Assembly (NCBI RefSeq): GCF_017114995.1
Contig: NZ_JABXKL010000058.1
Location: 62,001 to 126,000 of the forward strand
DNA from: Nostoc sp. NMS9
Lineage (GTDB): Bacteria > Cyanobacteriota > Cyanobacteriia > Cyanobacteriales > Nostocaceae
Direction: 5' to 3'
DNA: 64,000 bases
This document shows positions 46,054 to 57,196 of this stretch, one piece after another. Below the pieces are notes generated by a model, which was not told the DNA's origin, made no database searches, and saw nothing but the letters and a program-made list of their open reading frames with translations. The stretch's first letter is position 1. Every line of letters starts with the position of its first letter. A program made the translations under genes and the position numbers.

Positions 46054-47184
46054 TTATTTTGCCAACAGTTCAGAAAATATCACCTTTTGATAGTAATCTT
46101 GTAGCTGCCTGGTGGCAGCTGTCCAACCCCAACTTTCTGCTTCCTGGCGGGCATTTTGACGGATGATATCTCGTTGTTGTTTTTGTTCTAAGAGGCGAAC
46201 AGTAGCAGCTAACGCTCCTTGAACATCTGCTGTTGGCTCAAAAAGATATCCATTTACCCCATCTGTCACAATATCGGGAATTCCCCCCGAACGGGCTGCT
46301 ACCACCGGACAGCCAGCTGCCATTGCTTCTAGTAGTACTAAGCCTAGTGTTTCTGTACGGGAAGGAAAAATAAAGGCATCAGCACTCGCAAAGGCAGAAC
46401 CTAACTCTTGCCCCATAAGATAGCCAACAAAATAAGTGTTTGTGCCAGCAAAGTGTTTTTGCAATGCTTGACGGTGGGGACCATCTCCAACCAATGCCAA
46501 CCGCGCTTGGGGAATTGCTTCTAAGATTGGTTTGATACGCTCAATTTCTTTTTCAGCGGAAAGCCGTCCCACGTAAAGTAGCAATGGACTTTCTGGATGA
46601 TTTTTTGATAGGCGCGATCGCATCTCTACACTAGCTAAATTGGGGTGAAATAATTCTGTATCCACCCCACGTTGCCATAAATCTACACGTTCAATACCGT
46701 GTGCTGTCAGTTCCTCTATCATTGCTGTGGAGGTACACAGATTTAAAGCTGCTTGATTATGAACGCCTTTGAGTAGTTCCCAAAGAAAACCTTCCAGCAT
46801 CCCTAAGCCGTAATGCTGGAGATATTGGGGTAAATGCGTGTGATAAGACGCTACTAAGGGTATTTTGAGGATTTTGCTATAAAATATGCCAGATAAACCT
46901 AAAACGGCTGGATTCACAACATGAATAATATCTGGCTTAAACTCTTCTAAAGCGTAACCAATGGCTGGGCGGGGAAGTGCCATTTTTAATTCTGGATACA
47001 ATGGCAGAGGAAAGCCAGTAACGCCGTAAACTTTAGCGCCTTTGTGTTCTGTGATGCCTCCATCAGGGGCAATCACCAACACTTGATTACCACTGCGCTG
47101 GAGATGGTCAACAGTGTGGCGCAGGCGCGTTACAATGCCGTCAACCTTGGGTAAAAAGGTTTCGGTAAATAGGGCAATTCTCAT
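46054..47184 (-). CDS. sqdX: Sulfoquinovosyltransferase SqdX
   Basis: 376-residue GT4 glycosyltransferase. The N-terminus MRIALFTETFLPKVDGIVTR is typical of SqdX, and the EX7E motif is in SRTETLGLVLLEAMAAGCPV. It transfers sulfoquinovose from UDP-sulfoquinovose to diacylglycerol, the last step of the sulfolipid SQDG of thylakoid membranes. It lies directly downstream of sqdB on the same strand, across a 234-base spacer, which supports the call over other GT4 enzymes. Confidence 0.92.
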   Translation of the reverse strand: MRIALFTETFLPKVDGIVTRLRHTVDHLQRSGNQVLVIAPDGGITEHKGAKVYGVTGFPLPLYPELKMALPRPAIGYALEEFKPDIIHVVNPAVLGLSGIFYSKILKIPLVASYHTHLPQYLQHYGLGMLEGFLWELLKGVHNQAALNLCTSTAMIEELTAHGIERVDLWQRGVDTELFHPNLASVEMRSRLSKNHPESPLLLYVGRLSAEKEIERIKPILEAIPQARLALVGDGPHRQALQKHFAGTNTYFVGYLMGQELGSAFASADAFIFPSRTETLGLVLLEAMAAGCPVVAARSGGIPDIVTDGVNGYLFEPTADVQGALAATVRLLEQKQQRDIIRQNARQEAESWGWTAATRQLQDYYQKVIFSELLAK

Positions 47185-47218
47185 AAAAAACTATTCAGTC
47201 CAGGCAGATAATCTCAGC

Positions 47219-47413
47219 TTAAGAGTGCATTTTGCTATTAAACACAGAGTAAACTGTCTCACGTCCTGTAATCAATTCTGCAAAATCAAAATCACTGTAG
47301 TAAACGGCAAATTTAGCAGTAGCTGGACGATACACCTGATAAATAATAACTGTTTGGTCGTCATATTGTGCTAGAATACAACGACCAATTTTAGACCCAC
47401 GATTTACTGGGGT
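47219..47413 (-). pseudogene. Possible gene remnant between sqdB and sqdX
   Basis: A minus-strand frame of 64 codons with no usable start reads GRCILAQYDDQTVIIYQVYR, then PATAKFAVYYSDFDFAEL and on to a TAA at 47219. The first part resembles the beginning of DUF4291 proteins (AQYDxQTIxVYQAYRP), the rest does not. It may be a fused relic of two lost genes, or coincidence. Confidence 0.25.
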
Positions 47414-47418
47414 TTACG

Positions 47419-48585
<1,167 letters not shown>

Positions 48586-48659
48586 TTACTCGCTGATAGC
48601 TAAATCTATCAGGTTTCTGTACCCTCTTAATCATTATTATGGGGGAGATATGGATTTTG

Positions 48660-48705
48660 GGGGCAGATGAGGGAGATGAGGGAGATGAGGGAGATAGGGG
48701 GACAA
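48660..48705. repeat. Tandem repeat GGGAGATGA
   Basis: About four nonamer copies of GGGAGATGA type, the complement of the CTCCCTCAT repeats at 26800-26855, upstream of sqdB. Confidence 0.7.
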
Positions 48706-48749
48706 GGGGGTAAACAAAACTCCTAACTCTTAACTCTTAACTCCTAACT

Positions 48750-48790
48750 CAGCACGGGCTAAACGCCCCGCTACCGCTAACAGCACTCCT
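48750..48790. repeat. Short dispersed repeat, copy 2
   Basis: CAGCACGGGCTAAACGCC, followed by CCGCTACCGCTAACAG, matches the block at 15831-15882 with a few changes. Both copies are non-coding and both are next to CTCCTAAC-like simple sequence. Confidence 0.5.
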
Positions 48791-48813
48791 AACGCCCCAT
48801 GCCCCATGCCCCA

Positions 48814-49332
48814 TTAAAACTTTGAAATCCGATACTGCTGGGCAATGTAATAAAACAAACGATAGTAATTTTGAAATTCTTGGCTCTTGCTGCGTCCCTT
48901 TAAATAGTATTTCACTTGACTTTGAGTTAGAGTCAGTGTCATCGAACTTATTCCTCGCTCAACTTCTACGACCAGCACCCCAGATACTCCTTGAGCGGTC
49001 TGAAAGTTGGATTTTATCTTTTTCACAGACTCTTGATCGTTTGGTAGCTGATGACTTGCCCACCCGCGAATTTCCACTGAGTTATCCTGTGGTGAAATAA
49101 ACGCAATTCCATCACCATTTTCTGATGCTGCTAATGAAGTCCAGTTACTCGGATATGGAAATTCAAAGCCATAACGGGAGTTGCTATAAGTTTTCCAGGC
49201 GATCGCTCTGGCGTTAAAATCATTTGCAGTACAACCCGACAGCATTATTAACAGGGCAATGACTCCGCTAACGCTGGCGGCAAACCGATAAATTCTTCGC
49301 CCCAAACTACAGATTTTATTAGCAGTAGCCAT
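48814..49332 (-). CDS. Lipoprotein, possibly PsbP-like fold
   Basis: 172-residue protein with an N-terminal hydrophobic stretch ending in a perfect lipobox, LSGC, so it is lipid-anchored after cleavage before Cys34. The mature part has YSNSRYGFEFPYPSNWTSLA, a pattern seen at the start of PsbP-like domains, but the rest is too diverged to be sure. PsbP-like lipoproteins in cyanobacteria face the thylakoid lumen or periplasm. It is monocistronic as far as can be seen. Confidence 0.6.
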   Translation of the reverse strand: MATANKICSLGRRIYRFAASVSGVIALLIMLSGCTANDFNARAIAWKTYSNSRYGFEFPYPSNWTSLAASENGDGIAFISPQDNSVEIRGWASHQLPNDQESVKKIKSNFQTAQGVSGVLVVEVERGISSMTLTLTQSQVKYYLKGRSKSQEFQNYYRLFYYIAQQYRISKF

Positions 49333-49554
49333 TTACATCACACATTTTGCCAAAGTCACTGATTTTATAGAAATACCAGAAACTCAGATCAATACCTTCG
49401 CCAATTTACTAGTTATTCCCAAATCCGTAAACTGCTGAATAAACTGCACCAAAAGAGCGTTGATTAAAAATTCAATATTTTTTCAGGATATTTACTATTC
49501 TCTTTTGAGTTCCCGGTAGAGGAAGCTCAGAGAAAGTGCTTTATCACACAATTC

Positions 49555-50343
49555 ATGTACAGTGCATCTCAGACAGCCGAGCTAACTTTGGAGCTTTTTC
49601 ACTTCCAAACCAACACATCTTTGCAATTTCCACCAAATCTTTCTGTAATTTGCATCGGTAAGCCAAACGACCAAAAACCACCAGATATTGATATCTCTGG
49701 CTTACCAGAATCAGATGTGGTATCTCGCATCCACGCGCAAATTTGGATAAATGGGGATGAATACCATATTACCGATTTGGGCAGTTCTAATGGTACATAC
49801 ATTAACGGTGTGAAACTTCAACCTCAAGTTTTTTGTCCACTGCATCCAGGAGACAGAGTTTCGTTAGGGCAGGGAGACAAAATAACTTTCATGTTTAGGG
49901 TGCAGCAGCACTCTACATCTGCCACAAAAAATCCTATGCCAAACTCCCCGCCCACAAAAATTACAGCGCCTACCATCGGTAAAGAAGAAGAACAAGTAAT
50001 CCTTGCCACTAAGCTTATTGGCTTAGGACTAATCCTAGCAGGCGTTACATTTTTAAGTACAAGTATTTATGTGAGCGTCTACTTACGCAGCACACCTGGA
50101 ATTTTGCTGTGTATGGGAGGTGTAGTAGCTCTAAATTGGGGTGGGCGCGATAATCGGAAACTGGGATGGGTGCTGATTGGCATAGGAATTGCTCTGTTCA
50201 TCGCCAGTGGTGTTGTAATCGGCTCAGTGTCCCTTTTTTCGATGCTAGTGTCATTTGCTGGCATCTCATGTGGATATCAGTTGTTTACAACCGGAAAGGT
50301 ATTCAACTTTAATCCGCTTACGCTTCAAATAATCAAAAAATAA
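49555..50343 (+). CDS. FHA-domain membrane protein
   Basis: 262-residue protein. Residues 25-115 are an FHA domain with the phosphothreonine-binding residues in SRIHAQI and the DLGSSNGTYINGVKL loop. A short polar linker (KNPMPNSPPTKI) is followed by about four membrane helices (around ATKLIGLGLILAGVTFLS, TPGILLCMGGVVALNWG, LGWVLIGIGIALFIASGVV and SLFSMLVSFAGISCG). It probably tethers a phosphoprotein reader to the membrane. This is the third FHA protein in the window, but it is 22 kb from the other two. Confidence 0.75.
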   Translation: MYSASQTAELTLELFHFQTNTSLQFPPNLSVICIGKPNDQKPPDIDISGLPESDVVSRIHAQIWINGDEYHITDLGSSNGTYINGVKLQPQVFCPLHPGDRVSLGQGDKITFMFRVQQHSTSATKNPMPNSPPTKITAPTIGKEEEQVILATKLIGLGLILAGVTFLSTSIYVSVYLRSTPGILLCMGGVVALNWGGRDNRKLGWVLIGIGIALFIASGVVIGSVSLFSMLVSFAGISCGYQLFTTGKVFNFNPLTLQIIKK

Positions 50344-50499
50344 GCCAAGTCAGGTAATCGTTGGTTTAGCGATCGCTAATTTCCATCAAGAATTAATTCT
50401 GAGAGCTTTGTATTGAGCGATCAATCAATCAATAAACAGCATTTTATTCCCAATTTGTAAATAAATGTAACAAAATTAGCGTTAAAACGTTTTACTGTC

Positions 50500-50528
50500 T
50501 TGACAACCAATAAAAGAACCTATAACTT
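50500..50528 (+). promoter_or_regulatory. Sigma-70 type promoter before the RHH-ycf46-ycf35 group
   Basis: A consensus -35 box TTGACA (50500-50505), 17-base spacer and -10 box TAACTT (50523-50528) stand 36 bases before the start codon at 50565. The spacing is ideal for the housekeeping sigma factor. Expected transcript start is near 50535. Confidence 0.55.
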
Positions 50529-50564
50529 GATATACATACCCGGGTAAGACCGTTAAAGAGTTAT

Positions 50565-50918
50565 ATGCAAACGCAAACTAAGCAAAAGGTCACTTTGTAT
50601 TTATCGCCAGAGTTGCACAGAAAACTGAAGATTCGTTCAGCAGTTGATTCCGAGCCAATGTCAGAACTTGCCGAACGTGCCCTTGGTTTTTACCTATCTA
50701 ATCAAGAATTAGTTGATGAGTTAGAAGATTCTACTTATGGGCGGACTCATAGAGTTTATTCATGCCCAACTTGTGATAGCTCACTAGTCTTACGTGATGG
50801 GGAACTGGTTACTTTAGGCAATCAACCAGGAGTAGTTGGTCAAGAGCATCTTTCTCTCGATGAGATGGATGAAGATCAAACCAATTCCAAGGGTAAGGAA
50901 GAATTAGTTCCTTGCTAG
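50565..50918 (+). CDS. Ribbon-helix-helix protein linked to ycf46
   Basis: 117-residue protein. Residues 8-50 fit a CopG-type ribbon-helix-helix (QKVTLYLSPELHRKLKIRSA, then VDSEPMSELAERALGFYL), which binds DNA as a dimer. The rest includes a single CxxC (CPTC) that might bind metal with another chain, and an acidic tail. It is 78 bases upstream of the Ycf46-type ATPase on the same strand and may regulate this group. Confidence 0.65.
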   Translation: MQTQTKQKVTLYLSPELHRKLKIRSAVDSEPMSELAERALGFYLSNQELVDELEDSTYGRTHRVYSCPTCDSSLVLRDGELVTLGNQPGVVGQEHLSLDEMDEDQTNSKGKEELVPC

Positions 50919-50996
50919 ATAGATATTCATGATTCGGTTGTCTTTACCAGAAGCAATGTCTCTACTGTCTCTATAAGGTCTCAAGTAGGTCGAAGT

Positions 50997-52508
50997 ATGA
51001 ACGAAGAGCTCAAGATCCTAATTCAAGCTCAATACCCTTTAATCTACCTTGTTACCTCCGAGGAAGAGCGGGCCGAGCAAGCAATTTCCACAATCGCCCA
51101 GTTGTTAAAGCCCCAGCGCCGAGTATTTGTTTGGACAGTAACACACGGGATTGTTGAATATGGTCAACCCCGAAATGTCACCCAACATAATACCGTGTCT
51201 CCAGAGGCGGCAATTGAGTGGATCATCCGGCAGAAAGAACCAAGTATATTTATTCTTAAAGATTTACATCCCTTTATAGATGCGCCTGCAACTAACCGAT
51301 CTTTGCGTGATGCGATCGCTAGTTTCAAAGGTATGCAAAAGAACATCATTTTGATGTCTCCGATGCAGCAAGTACCTATAGAACTGGAAAAGGAAGTTGT
51401 CGTTCTCGACTTTACATTGCCAGATATGGCTGAGTTGAATAAAGTCTTAACTCACCATATAGAGCAAAATCGTGGTCGGCGACTGACAACAGAAGCCAGA
51501 GAAAAACTTCTCAGAGCTGCTTTGGGTCTAACTAAAGATGAAGCTGAGAAAGTCTACCGTAAGGCACAGGTAACTAAAGAGCGTTTGACGGAAGATGAAG
51601 TAGACATCGTTTTATCTGAGAAAAAGCAACTAATTCGGCGCAATGGCATCTTAGAATACATTGAAGAAGATGAAACTATTGATGCTGTAGGTGGCTTAGA
51701 AGAGTTAAAAAGATGGCTAAAGCAACGCTCTAACGCTTTCACAGAAAGAGCGAGAGAGTATGGTTTGCCTCAACCAAAGGGGATGTTAATTTTAGGAGTT
51801 CCGGGTTGCGGTAAGTCATTGATTGCCAAAACTACTTCCCGGCTGTGGGGTTTACCACTGTTACGGTTAGATATGGGGCGAGTCTACGACGGCTCAATGG
51901 TGGGACGAAGTGAGGCAAATCTGCGAAACGCCCTGAAAACAGCAGAGTCTATTTCCCCGGCGATTTTGTTTATTGATGAATTAGATAAATCCTTTGCTGG
52001 TAGTGGAGGTTCATCTGATTCTGATGGGGGGACTTCAAGTAGAATTTTCGGCTCTTTCCTCACATGGATGCAAGATAAAAAATCACCAGTGTTCGTGATG
52101 GCAACTGCCAACCGAGTAGAACGCTTACCTGGCGAATTCTTGAGGAAAGGACGCTTTGATGAAATTTTCTTTGTCGATCTGCCAACACCAGAAGAACGGC
52201 AAGATATTTTTAATATTCATCTGACCAAACGCCGTGAAGACATTTCTCGCTTTGATCTTGAGCAACTAGCTAAGATGTCTGATGGCTTTTCTGGGGCAGA
52301 AGTTGAACAAGCGATCGTTGCGGCAATGTATGAAGCTTTTGCCCAAGATCGGGAGTTCACCCAACTAGATATTATTGCTGCACTGAAGGCAACATTGCCG
52401 CTGTCTCGAACGATGCAAGAACAAGTAACGGCTCTGAGAGATTGGGCCAGACAGCGCGCACGCCCCGCAGCATCCTCCGTAGCTGAATATCAGCGAATGG
52501 AGTTTTAA
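50997..52508 (+). CDS. ycf46: Ycf46-type AAA ATPase
   Basis: 503-residue AAA ATPase. The N-terminal 230 residues are the Ycf46-specific region (IQAQYPLIYLVTSEEERAEQ, FVWTVTHGI, FILKDLHPFI). The AAA module follows: Walker A GVPGCGKS at 267-274, Walker B ILFIDELDK near 322, second region of homology with ATANRVERLPGEFLRKGRFDE. There is no membrane span or protease domain, unlike FtsH. Ycf46 proteins are encoded in red-algal plastids and cyanobacteria, and a Synechocystis member has been linked with control of inorganic carbon use. The neighbouring ycf35 homologue fits a plastid-conserved unit. Confidence 0.88.
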   Translation: MNEELKILIQAQYPLIYLVTSEEERAEQAISTIAQLLKPQRRVFVWTVTHGIVEYGQPRNVTQHNTVSPEAAIEWIIRQKEPSIFILKDLHPFIDAPATNRSLRDAIASFKGMQKNIILMSPMQQVPIELEKEVVVLDFTLPDMAELNKVLTHHIEQNRGRRLTTEAREKLLRAALGLTKDEAEKVYRKAQVTKERLTEDEVDIVLSEKKQLIRRNGILEYIEEDETIDAVGGLEELKRWLKQRSNAFTERAREYGLPQPKGMLILGVPGCGKSLIAKTTSRLWGLPLLRLDMGRVYDGSMVGRSEANLRNALKTAESISPAILFIDELDKSFAGSGGSSDSDGGTSSRIFGSFLTWMQDKKSPVFVMATANRVERLPGEFLRKGRFDEIFFVDLPTPEERQDIFNIHLTKRREDISRFDLEQLAKMSDGFSGAEVEQAIVAAMYEAFAQDREFTQLDIIAALKATLPLSRTMQEQVTALRDWARQRARPAASSVAEYQRMEF

Positions 52509-52649
52509 AAGCTTTCCTCTGCCATCCCAGGGGGAAAGGCTAGCTGAAAATGCTAGCAGTTATAAGAAAAGCCGCATCCTGTTAAGCGCGGCTTCGCCCA
52601 AAACAAACCGTTGTCGTTTTTCTCAATCTTCTCATTGGAGGAAACCCAA

Positions 52650-53000
52650 ATGTCTCACTTTAGCACCCTGCGTACCAAAATCACCGATGCCGAAATCCTC
52701 AAGGCTTCCTTGCGCGACCTCGGTATCAGCGTAAAGACTGAAGCTGATGTCCGTGGTTATAACGGTCAGCGTGTCCGTTCTGACATCGTTGCCGTGTTGG
52801 AAGGCGAATATGATCTCGGCTGGTCTCGCAATGGCGATGGTTCTTTTGACCTAATCGCTGACCTGTGGGGCGTTGCTAAGAAGCACAACCAAACCGAGTT
52901 GATCAACTCAATCAACCAAAAGTATGCCGTTAACAAAACTTTGGCTGAAGTGAAACAGCGCGGTCTGCAAAACGCCAATGTGAAGTTGGTATTGCAATAA
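52650..53000 (+). CDS. ycf35: Ycf35-like protein (DUF1257)
   Basis: 116-residue protein starting MSHFSTLRTKITDAEILKAS at 52650, with a strong ribosome-binding site (GGAGG) upstream; an in-frame upstream TTG is not needed. It belongs to the DUF1257 family, conserved in cyanobacteria and red-algal plastids as Ycf35. No catalytic residues are known. It lies 141 bases after ycf46 and is closed by the terminator at 53068, so RHH-ycf46-ycf35 looks like one unit. The coding sequence is richer in GC and optimal codons than its neighbours, suggesting high expression. Confidence 0.85.
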   Translation: MSHFSTLRTKITDAEILKASLRDLGISVKTEADVRGYNGQRVRSDIVAVLEGEYDLGWSRNGDGSFDLIADLWGVAKKHNQTELINSINQKYAVNKTLAEVKQRGLQNANVKLVLQ

Positions 53001-53067
53001 CAATTTCTGTGCGCGTTCCCAAAGCTGCACGGGTTAACCATATAAATAGCGGTTAGCCCGCTTTTTT

Positions 53068-53103
53068 ATCGGGACTGAGATGTATTTCTCAGTCCCGATT
53101 TTT
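53068..53103 (+). terminator. Strong rho-independent terminator after ycf35
   Basis: A perfect 13-bp stem (ATCGGGACTGAGA and TCTCAGTCCCGAT) with a 6-base loop is followed by TTTT. It ends the plus-strand RHH-ycf46-ycf35 unit and sits between convergent genes. Confidence 0.85.
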
Positions 53104-53140
53104 GATTAGTCTAGTCAATACTAATTTAAAATTAGTAATT

Positions 53141-55723
53141 TTATTTCATCGTAGTAACATTGATGTGTTCAGCATGACAACCAGGCTTATTTTTAATTAA
53201 CTTAAGAAGTTCTGCTTTATGTTGAAGCAACCATTCAGGATTGTTACTAGGGTACAAATATATGTTGTAAGTGTAAGTATATACCTCCCAATCAATTTTG
53301 GAAACTGCTTTGCAATGGTAAAAGAAGTTAACCACTCTTGTTAGAGCCTTTATAGCCTTTTCACTTTCTGATGTAAATGATAAATCAAGATTTTTTTGAT
53401 CCCTCAATTTTGTTGTATTACACCGAAAATCAATTTCATTCTGACCTTTACATCTATTGCAAGTAACACACAATGTTTGTAAGTTTTCTATAGATGTTTT
53501 ACCACCCATAGAAAACGGTTTAATATGATCTATTTGTAATTTACCTTTGGTATTGATTCCACAACATAAGCAAGCATACTTGTCTCGTTTTTTAACTTCT
53601 TCTTTTTTTGCTTCGGTTGGTTCTCTATCATCTTCTTCTGATGAAATAATCACAATTTGAGTAGTTTTACCTACAGGCTTAGGATTAATAATGTTTCTAA
53701 TTGCTGCATCAACGGCTGTTTCAAATCGAATCAAGCTTTTGTAAAAAACTTTCCACAATGTTTCAGGTTGAGAAAACTCTTTGCCTAAATATTCGTATTT
53801 TAAGCGAGATGAAAAATCAATTAATTTATAAGCAAGTTTGTCTAAGTCGTAAAGTTCTCTTTCTTCAAATGAATGATATGACGGTGCAGATTGATCTGGA
53901 TTTCGAGCGATGTGCCGTACAATCTTAATTAAATCAGACTGGAGCTTTTGTCCTATGTCATCAACTTTGCGGTCAAAATATTTATCTATCCACTCTTCAA
54001 CTTGAGGCCGCATCAATTTATCATCAACATATTCTTTAGACCATTTATCTCGTAAGTTTGCGAAAGGAATGGATTTAATAAAAGCCTCAAATTTGTATTT
54101 TGTATGTTCATATACCATAATAAATTCAGTAAATGCTTCCGTGGATTCATGTTTATTGTCAGCATCAGCATATACAATTTCAGTTTTATACCAACCAATA
54201 GGACATATTTTTGAGAATTCAGGTATTGGGTATTCTCCACCACTCTCAATTGACTTCGATAATTCTTCAACTAAACGAATAGAAATATATTCAAATGGAT
54301 GATAGCCTTTTACAGACGGTTCTGAACCTCCAGTATCACCATCTTTTGGGTTAGTCCAATCAATTAAACGTTTCCATTCATCGAAGAATAAAACAATATT
54401 TGCCTCACTGCTACCTCCTACTTTTTCACCCCGTAATGCTCTACCAATCATTTGAGTCATCAAGATAGAGCTTGTTGTTTGGCGAGTAATAAATACAGTT
54501 TGAACGCTAGGAACGTCAGCCCCTTCTGTTAACATTCGTACATTGATTAAAACATCAAGCTTACCATTCTTAAATTCATCCAAAATCCTTTGATTATCAC
54601 TTTGAGTACGTTTGTTTCGTGCTTCAGCAGAGCCGGGATCGGCATCTATATGTGAATAAATTGCGTCTACTTTTATACCCTTTTCGATAAGCTTGTCTTT
54701 GATATAGATGCATTGAAACCAACGGTCAGCAAAAATAATGGTTTTACCATAAGCATCTTTATTTGATACATAAGTGTGTACTATAAAATCGTTTCTCTGT
54801 TTATCATTTGCAAGTTTTTCAATAATTGATTCTGGGAGGTCTTGATGTTGCTTAACTAGCCGATCGTATAATTTATCATCAACTTCTAATTCTTTTCCAG
54901 TTGCAACTTCAATGTATTTAGGTCTAGCTAAAACTCCTTGTAATATTAAACTTTCTTTTTTCGCTTCATAAATAATTTCATTTTCAAAAATTTTCCAAAG
55001 CCAACCCCTTCTAGCCTTATCATTATAAGTTGGTGTAGCTGTTAAACCTAACAGATGTAATCCTGGAAATAACCCTCGAAGTCCTAAAGCAGAATCTTTT
55101 TCACCAATTAATAAGTTTCTGCAACCATAGGCTGGTGAGTGATGAGCTTCATCAACTACTACAAAAAGTCCTGTTTTTCTACAACTATCAATAAATTTTC
55201 TGAAAGCTGTCTCAAACTTTTTACCATATATGTCTTTACCTTCAGTATGTAAATTATTGATAGCTGTTTGTATTGTCATAATGACAATATCATCAGTCAG
55301 TTGTATAGATGAGGCTTTTGCATGAGAAGGATTACTAGAAACGCACCGAATATTTAACGTTTTCTTTGGCTCTGGAATATCCTTAGCAGCTTTAAAAAAG
55401 GTATCAGATGCTTGATCCAATAGGTAAAATGAAGGAGCTAACCAAAGAATCTTAATATTTTTAGGAATTACATGGTCAGATAACCATCTGACAGCCGTAA
55501 ATGTCTTGCCAGCACCTGTAGGAAGTACTAAAATTCCACTACCAGGTTTTTCACTACCAAATTTAAACGTTTTACTCAGGGCTTCAAATGCTTCAATTTG
55601 ATGCTGGAAAGGTGTTTTAGAGTGGTAGTTAACAGATTGATCTCTTAATTGATCAAGATTGATAGATTCGTACATAATGGTGTTGTCCGATTCGGTTTTA
55701 CCTAGTGATAATAATTTGACCAC
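53141..55723 (-). CDS. SF2 (DEAH) helicase with C-terminal HNH nuclease
   Basis: 860-residue protein. Helicase core: P-loop LPTGAGKT (66-74), DEAH box [12 protein letters not shown] near 190, [10 protein letters not shown], and the C-terminal half with [20 protein letters not shown] and QMIGRALRG. About residues 715-765 form an HNH domain with two Cys pairs (CLCC and CVTCNRC) around [11 protein letters not shown]. Helicase plus nuclease is a usual recipe for restriction or anti-phage proteins, but I do not recognise a named system and no methylase or partner is next to it. The gene is AT-rich against its neighbours, a sign of transfer. The start is uncertain: GTG at 55723, or ATG at 55675. 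Confidence 0.82.
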   Translation of the reverse strand: MVKLLSLGKTESDNTIMYESINLDQLRDQSVNYHSKTPFQHQIEAFEALSKTFKFGSEKPGSGILVLPTGAGKTFTAVRWLSDHVIPKNIKILWLAPSFYLLDQASDTFFKAAKDIPEPKKTLNIRCVSSNPSHAKASSIQLTDDIVIMTIQTAINNLHTEGKDIYGKKFETAFRKFIDSCRKTGLFVVVDEAHHSPAYGCRNLLIGEKDSALGLRGLFPGLHLLGLTATPTYNDKARRGWLWKIFENEIIYEAKKESLILQGVLARPKYIEVATGKELEVDDKLYDRLVKQHQDLPESIIEKLANDKQRNDFIVHTYVSNKDAYGKTIIFADRWFQCIYIKDKLIEKGIKVDAIYSHIDADPGSAEARNKRTQSDNQRILDEFKNGKLDVLINVRMLTEGADVPSVQTVFITRQTTSSILMTQMIGRALRGEKVGGSSEANIVLFFDEWKRLIDWTNPKDGDTGGSEPSVKGYHPFEYISIRLVEELSKSIESGGEYPIPEFSKICPIGWYKTEIVYADADNKHESTEAFTEFIMVYEHTKYKFEAFIKSIPFANLRDKWSKEYVDDKLMRPQVEEWIDKYFDRKVDDIGQKLQSDLIKIVRHIARNPDQSAPSYHSFEERELYDLDKLAYKLIDFSSRLKYEYLGKEFSQPETLWKVFYKSLIRFETAVDAAIRNIINPKPVGKTTQIVIISSEEDDREPTEAKKEEVKKRDKYACLCCGINTKGKLQIDHIKPFSMGGKTSIENLQTLCVTCNRCKGQNEIDFRCNTTKLRDQKNLDLSFTSESEKAIKALTRVVNFFYHCKAVSKIDWEVYTYTYNIYLYPSNNPEWLLQHKAELLKLIKNKPGCHAEHINVTTMK

Positions 55724-55943
55724 TAGGTTAGTTTGCCCATAATGTATGCTTCAAACTCTTATGCTTTGAAATTTTTCTCTGTCAAACCTGACTTAAATCT
55801 AAATCTAAAATCAACTCACCATTAGAATTAAACCCTACACCTGTAACATTTTGCTTGTTTCTGGTAATGTGTAGTGTGCGATCGCATCGCCGGAGATCCA
55901 CTTTTGCACCTATGGCTTAGACTTAAAAAAAAGCTTAGTATCG

Positions 55944-57128
55944 ATGAACCAAAGTCTAAGTGGTACTCCCAGTCTGGAAAAACACACTCATGAAAATCTT
56001 GTTGTTACCAAACAACAGCTATTTAGCAAGCAACTAATTGTCCTTGCCTTGGAAATGCTTCTGGCATTACCTCTAGGTTTACTTCTCGCAAAGTTGCAAA
56101 TTGGCAGGATTGCCTGGATATTTGGCGGGATTGCGGCTGGTACAGTGGTTCTCCAAGGGTGTCGAATTTTTTATGAATATTCTCCCCAACCTAACCGCAC
56201 TGCTAGAAAAGTGGGAATGGCACTTGTCGGCTTAACTGTCGGCGCTTCCAATGCCCACGCTAATCTAGCTAGTATTGCTTCTTGTATTCCCATATTTATT
56301 TTTCTTACCTTATTTCTGCTGCTAAGTGGAAGCTGTATCGGTTACATTTACTCCCGCGTCAGCAAAACTAACCTGTTTACAGCGATGCTGGCTACGGTTC
56401 CTGGTGGTGTAGGAATTATGGCCGCGATCGCTGCCGATTACAATAAAAATGTTAGCTTGGTTGCCTTAGTTCAGGCGATTCGCGTCACCTCTGTAGTTGT
56501 TCTAATTCCCTTCATCGCTAGGACATCAGCTAGTAATTACTATCCGCAAACACTCCCAATCAACGCTGCTTGGCTCAATCTCGATCCATCTCAACTAGAA
56601 TTACTCTTGTTAGTACTCCTAATTACTGGATTAGTAGTTTATCCAGCTATATTATTTAAAATTCCCGCCGGCGATTTCTTTGGTGCATTGTTGATTGGTA
56701 TTGGGTTTAATCCTTTGCTACATTGGCTGCCTTTTGTAGGTGATATTAGCTTTAGTCCGCCGCCTTTAATAAACTTATTGGGTCAAATGCTCCTGGGAAT
56801 TACTATTGGTGAATATTGGGGAGATAAACCTAACTTTAGAAAGCGGACTGTCGCCTATGCCTTAATGTCTGTAGGGATGACTCTCGTAGCCGGAGCGATC
56901 GCTGCTATATTTGCGATGCAATTAACCTCTTGGGACTGGTTAACCTGTCTTTTAGTCACAGCACCAGGAGGATCAGCGGAAATGATCCTGGTTTCCCTGG
57001 CACTAAATCATAATGTTGAAATTGTCACAACTGGTCATTTAGTGCGACTAATTGCGATTAATAGTTCTCTACCTCTTTGGGTGTTTTTGTTTCGCCGTCT
57101 AGATGAGCAAGTTTCTGAACCAGTTTAA
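55944..57128 (+). CDS. AbrB-family membrane protein (two AbrB repeats)
   Basis: 394-residue polytopic protein of the family once labelled putative ammonia monooxygenase (PF05145), not the AbrB transcription regulator. About ten membrane helices fall into two similar halves; the signature glycine-rich turns are ATVPGGVGIMAAIAADYN in the first half and TAPGGSAEMILVSLALNHNV in the second. The internal repeat suggests a transporter, substrate unknown. It seems monocistronic; a 21-bp repeat array starts about 70 bases after its stop. Confidence 0.75.
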   Translation: MNQSLSGTPSLEKHTHENLVVTKQQLFSKQLIVLALEMLLALPLGLLLAKLQIGRIAWIFGGIAAGTVVLQGCRIFYEYSPQPNRTARKVGMALVGLTVGASNAHANLASIASCIPIFIFLTLFLLLSGSCIGYIYSRVSKTNLFTAMLATVPGGVGIMAAIAADYNKNVSLVALVQAIRVTSVVVLIPFIARTSASNYYPQTLPINAAWLNLDPSQLELLLLVLLITGLVVYPAILFKIPAGDFFGALLIGIGFNPLLHWLPFVGDISFSPPPLINLLGQMLLGITIGEYWGDKPNFRKRTVAYALMSVGMTLVAGAIAAIFAMQLTSWDWLTCLLVTAPGGSAEMILVSLALNHNVEIVTTGHLVRLIAINSSLPLWVFLFRRLDEQVSEPV

Positions 57129-57196
57129 TTGATAAAGGCATGGGGTATTGGGGATTGAGCAAAAGAGTAGAGTTTTTATGCTTCTTCATGAGTATC

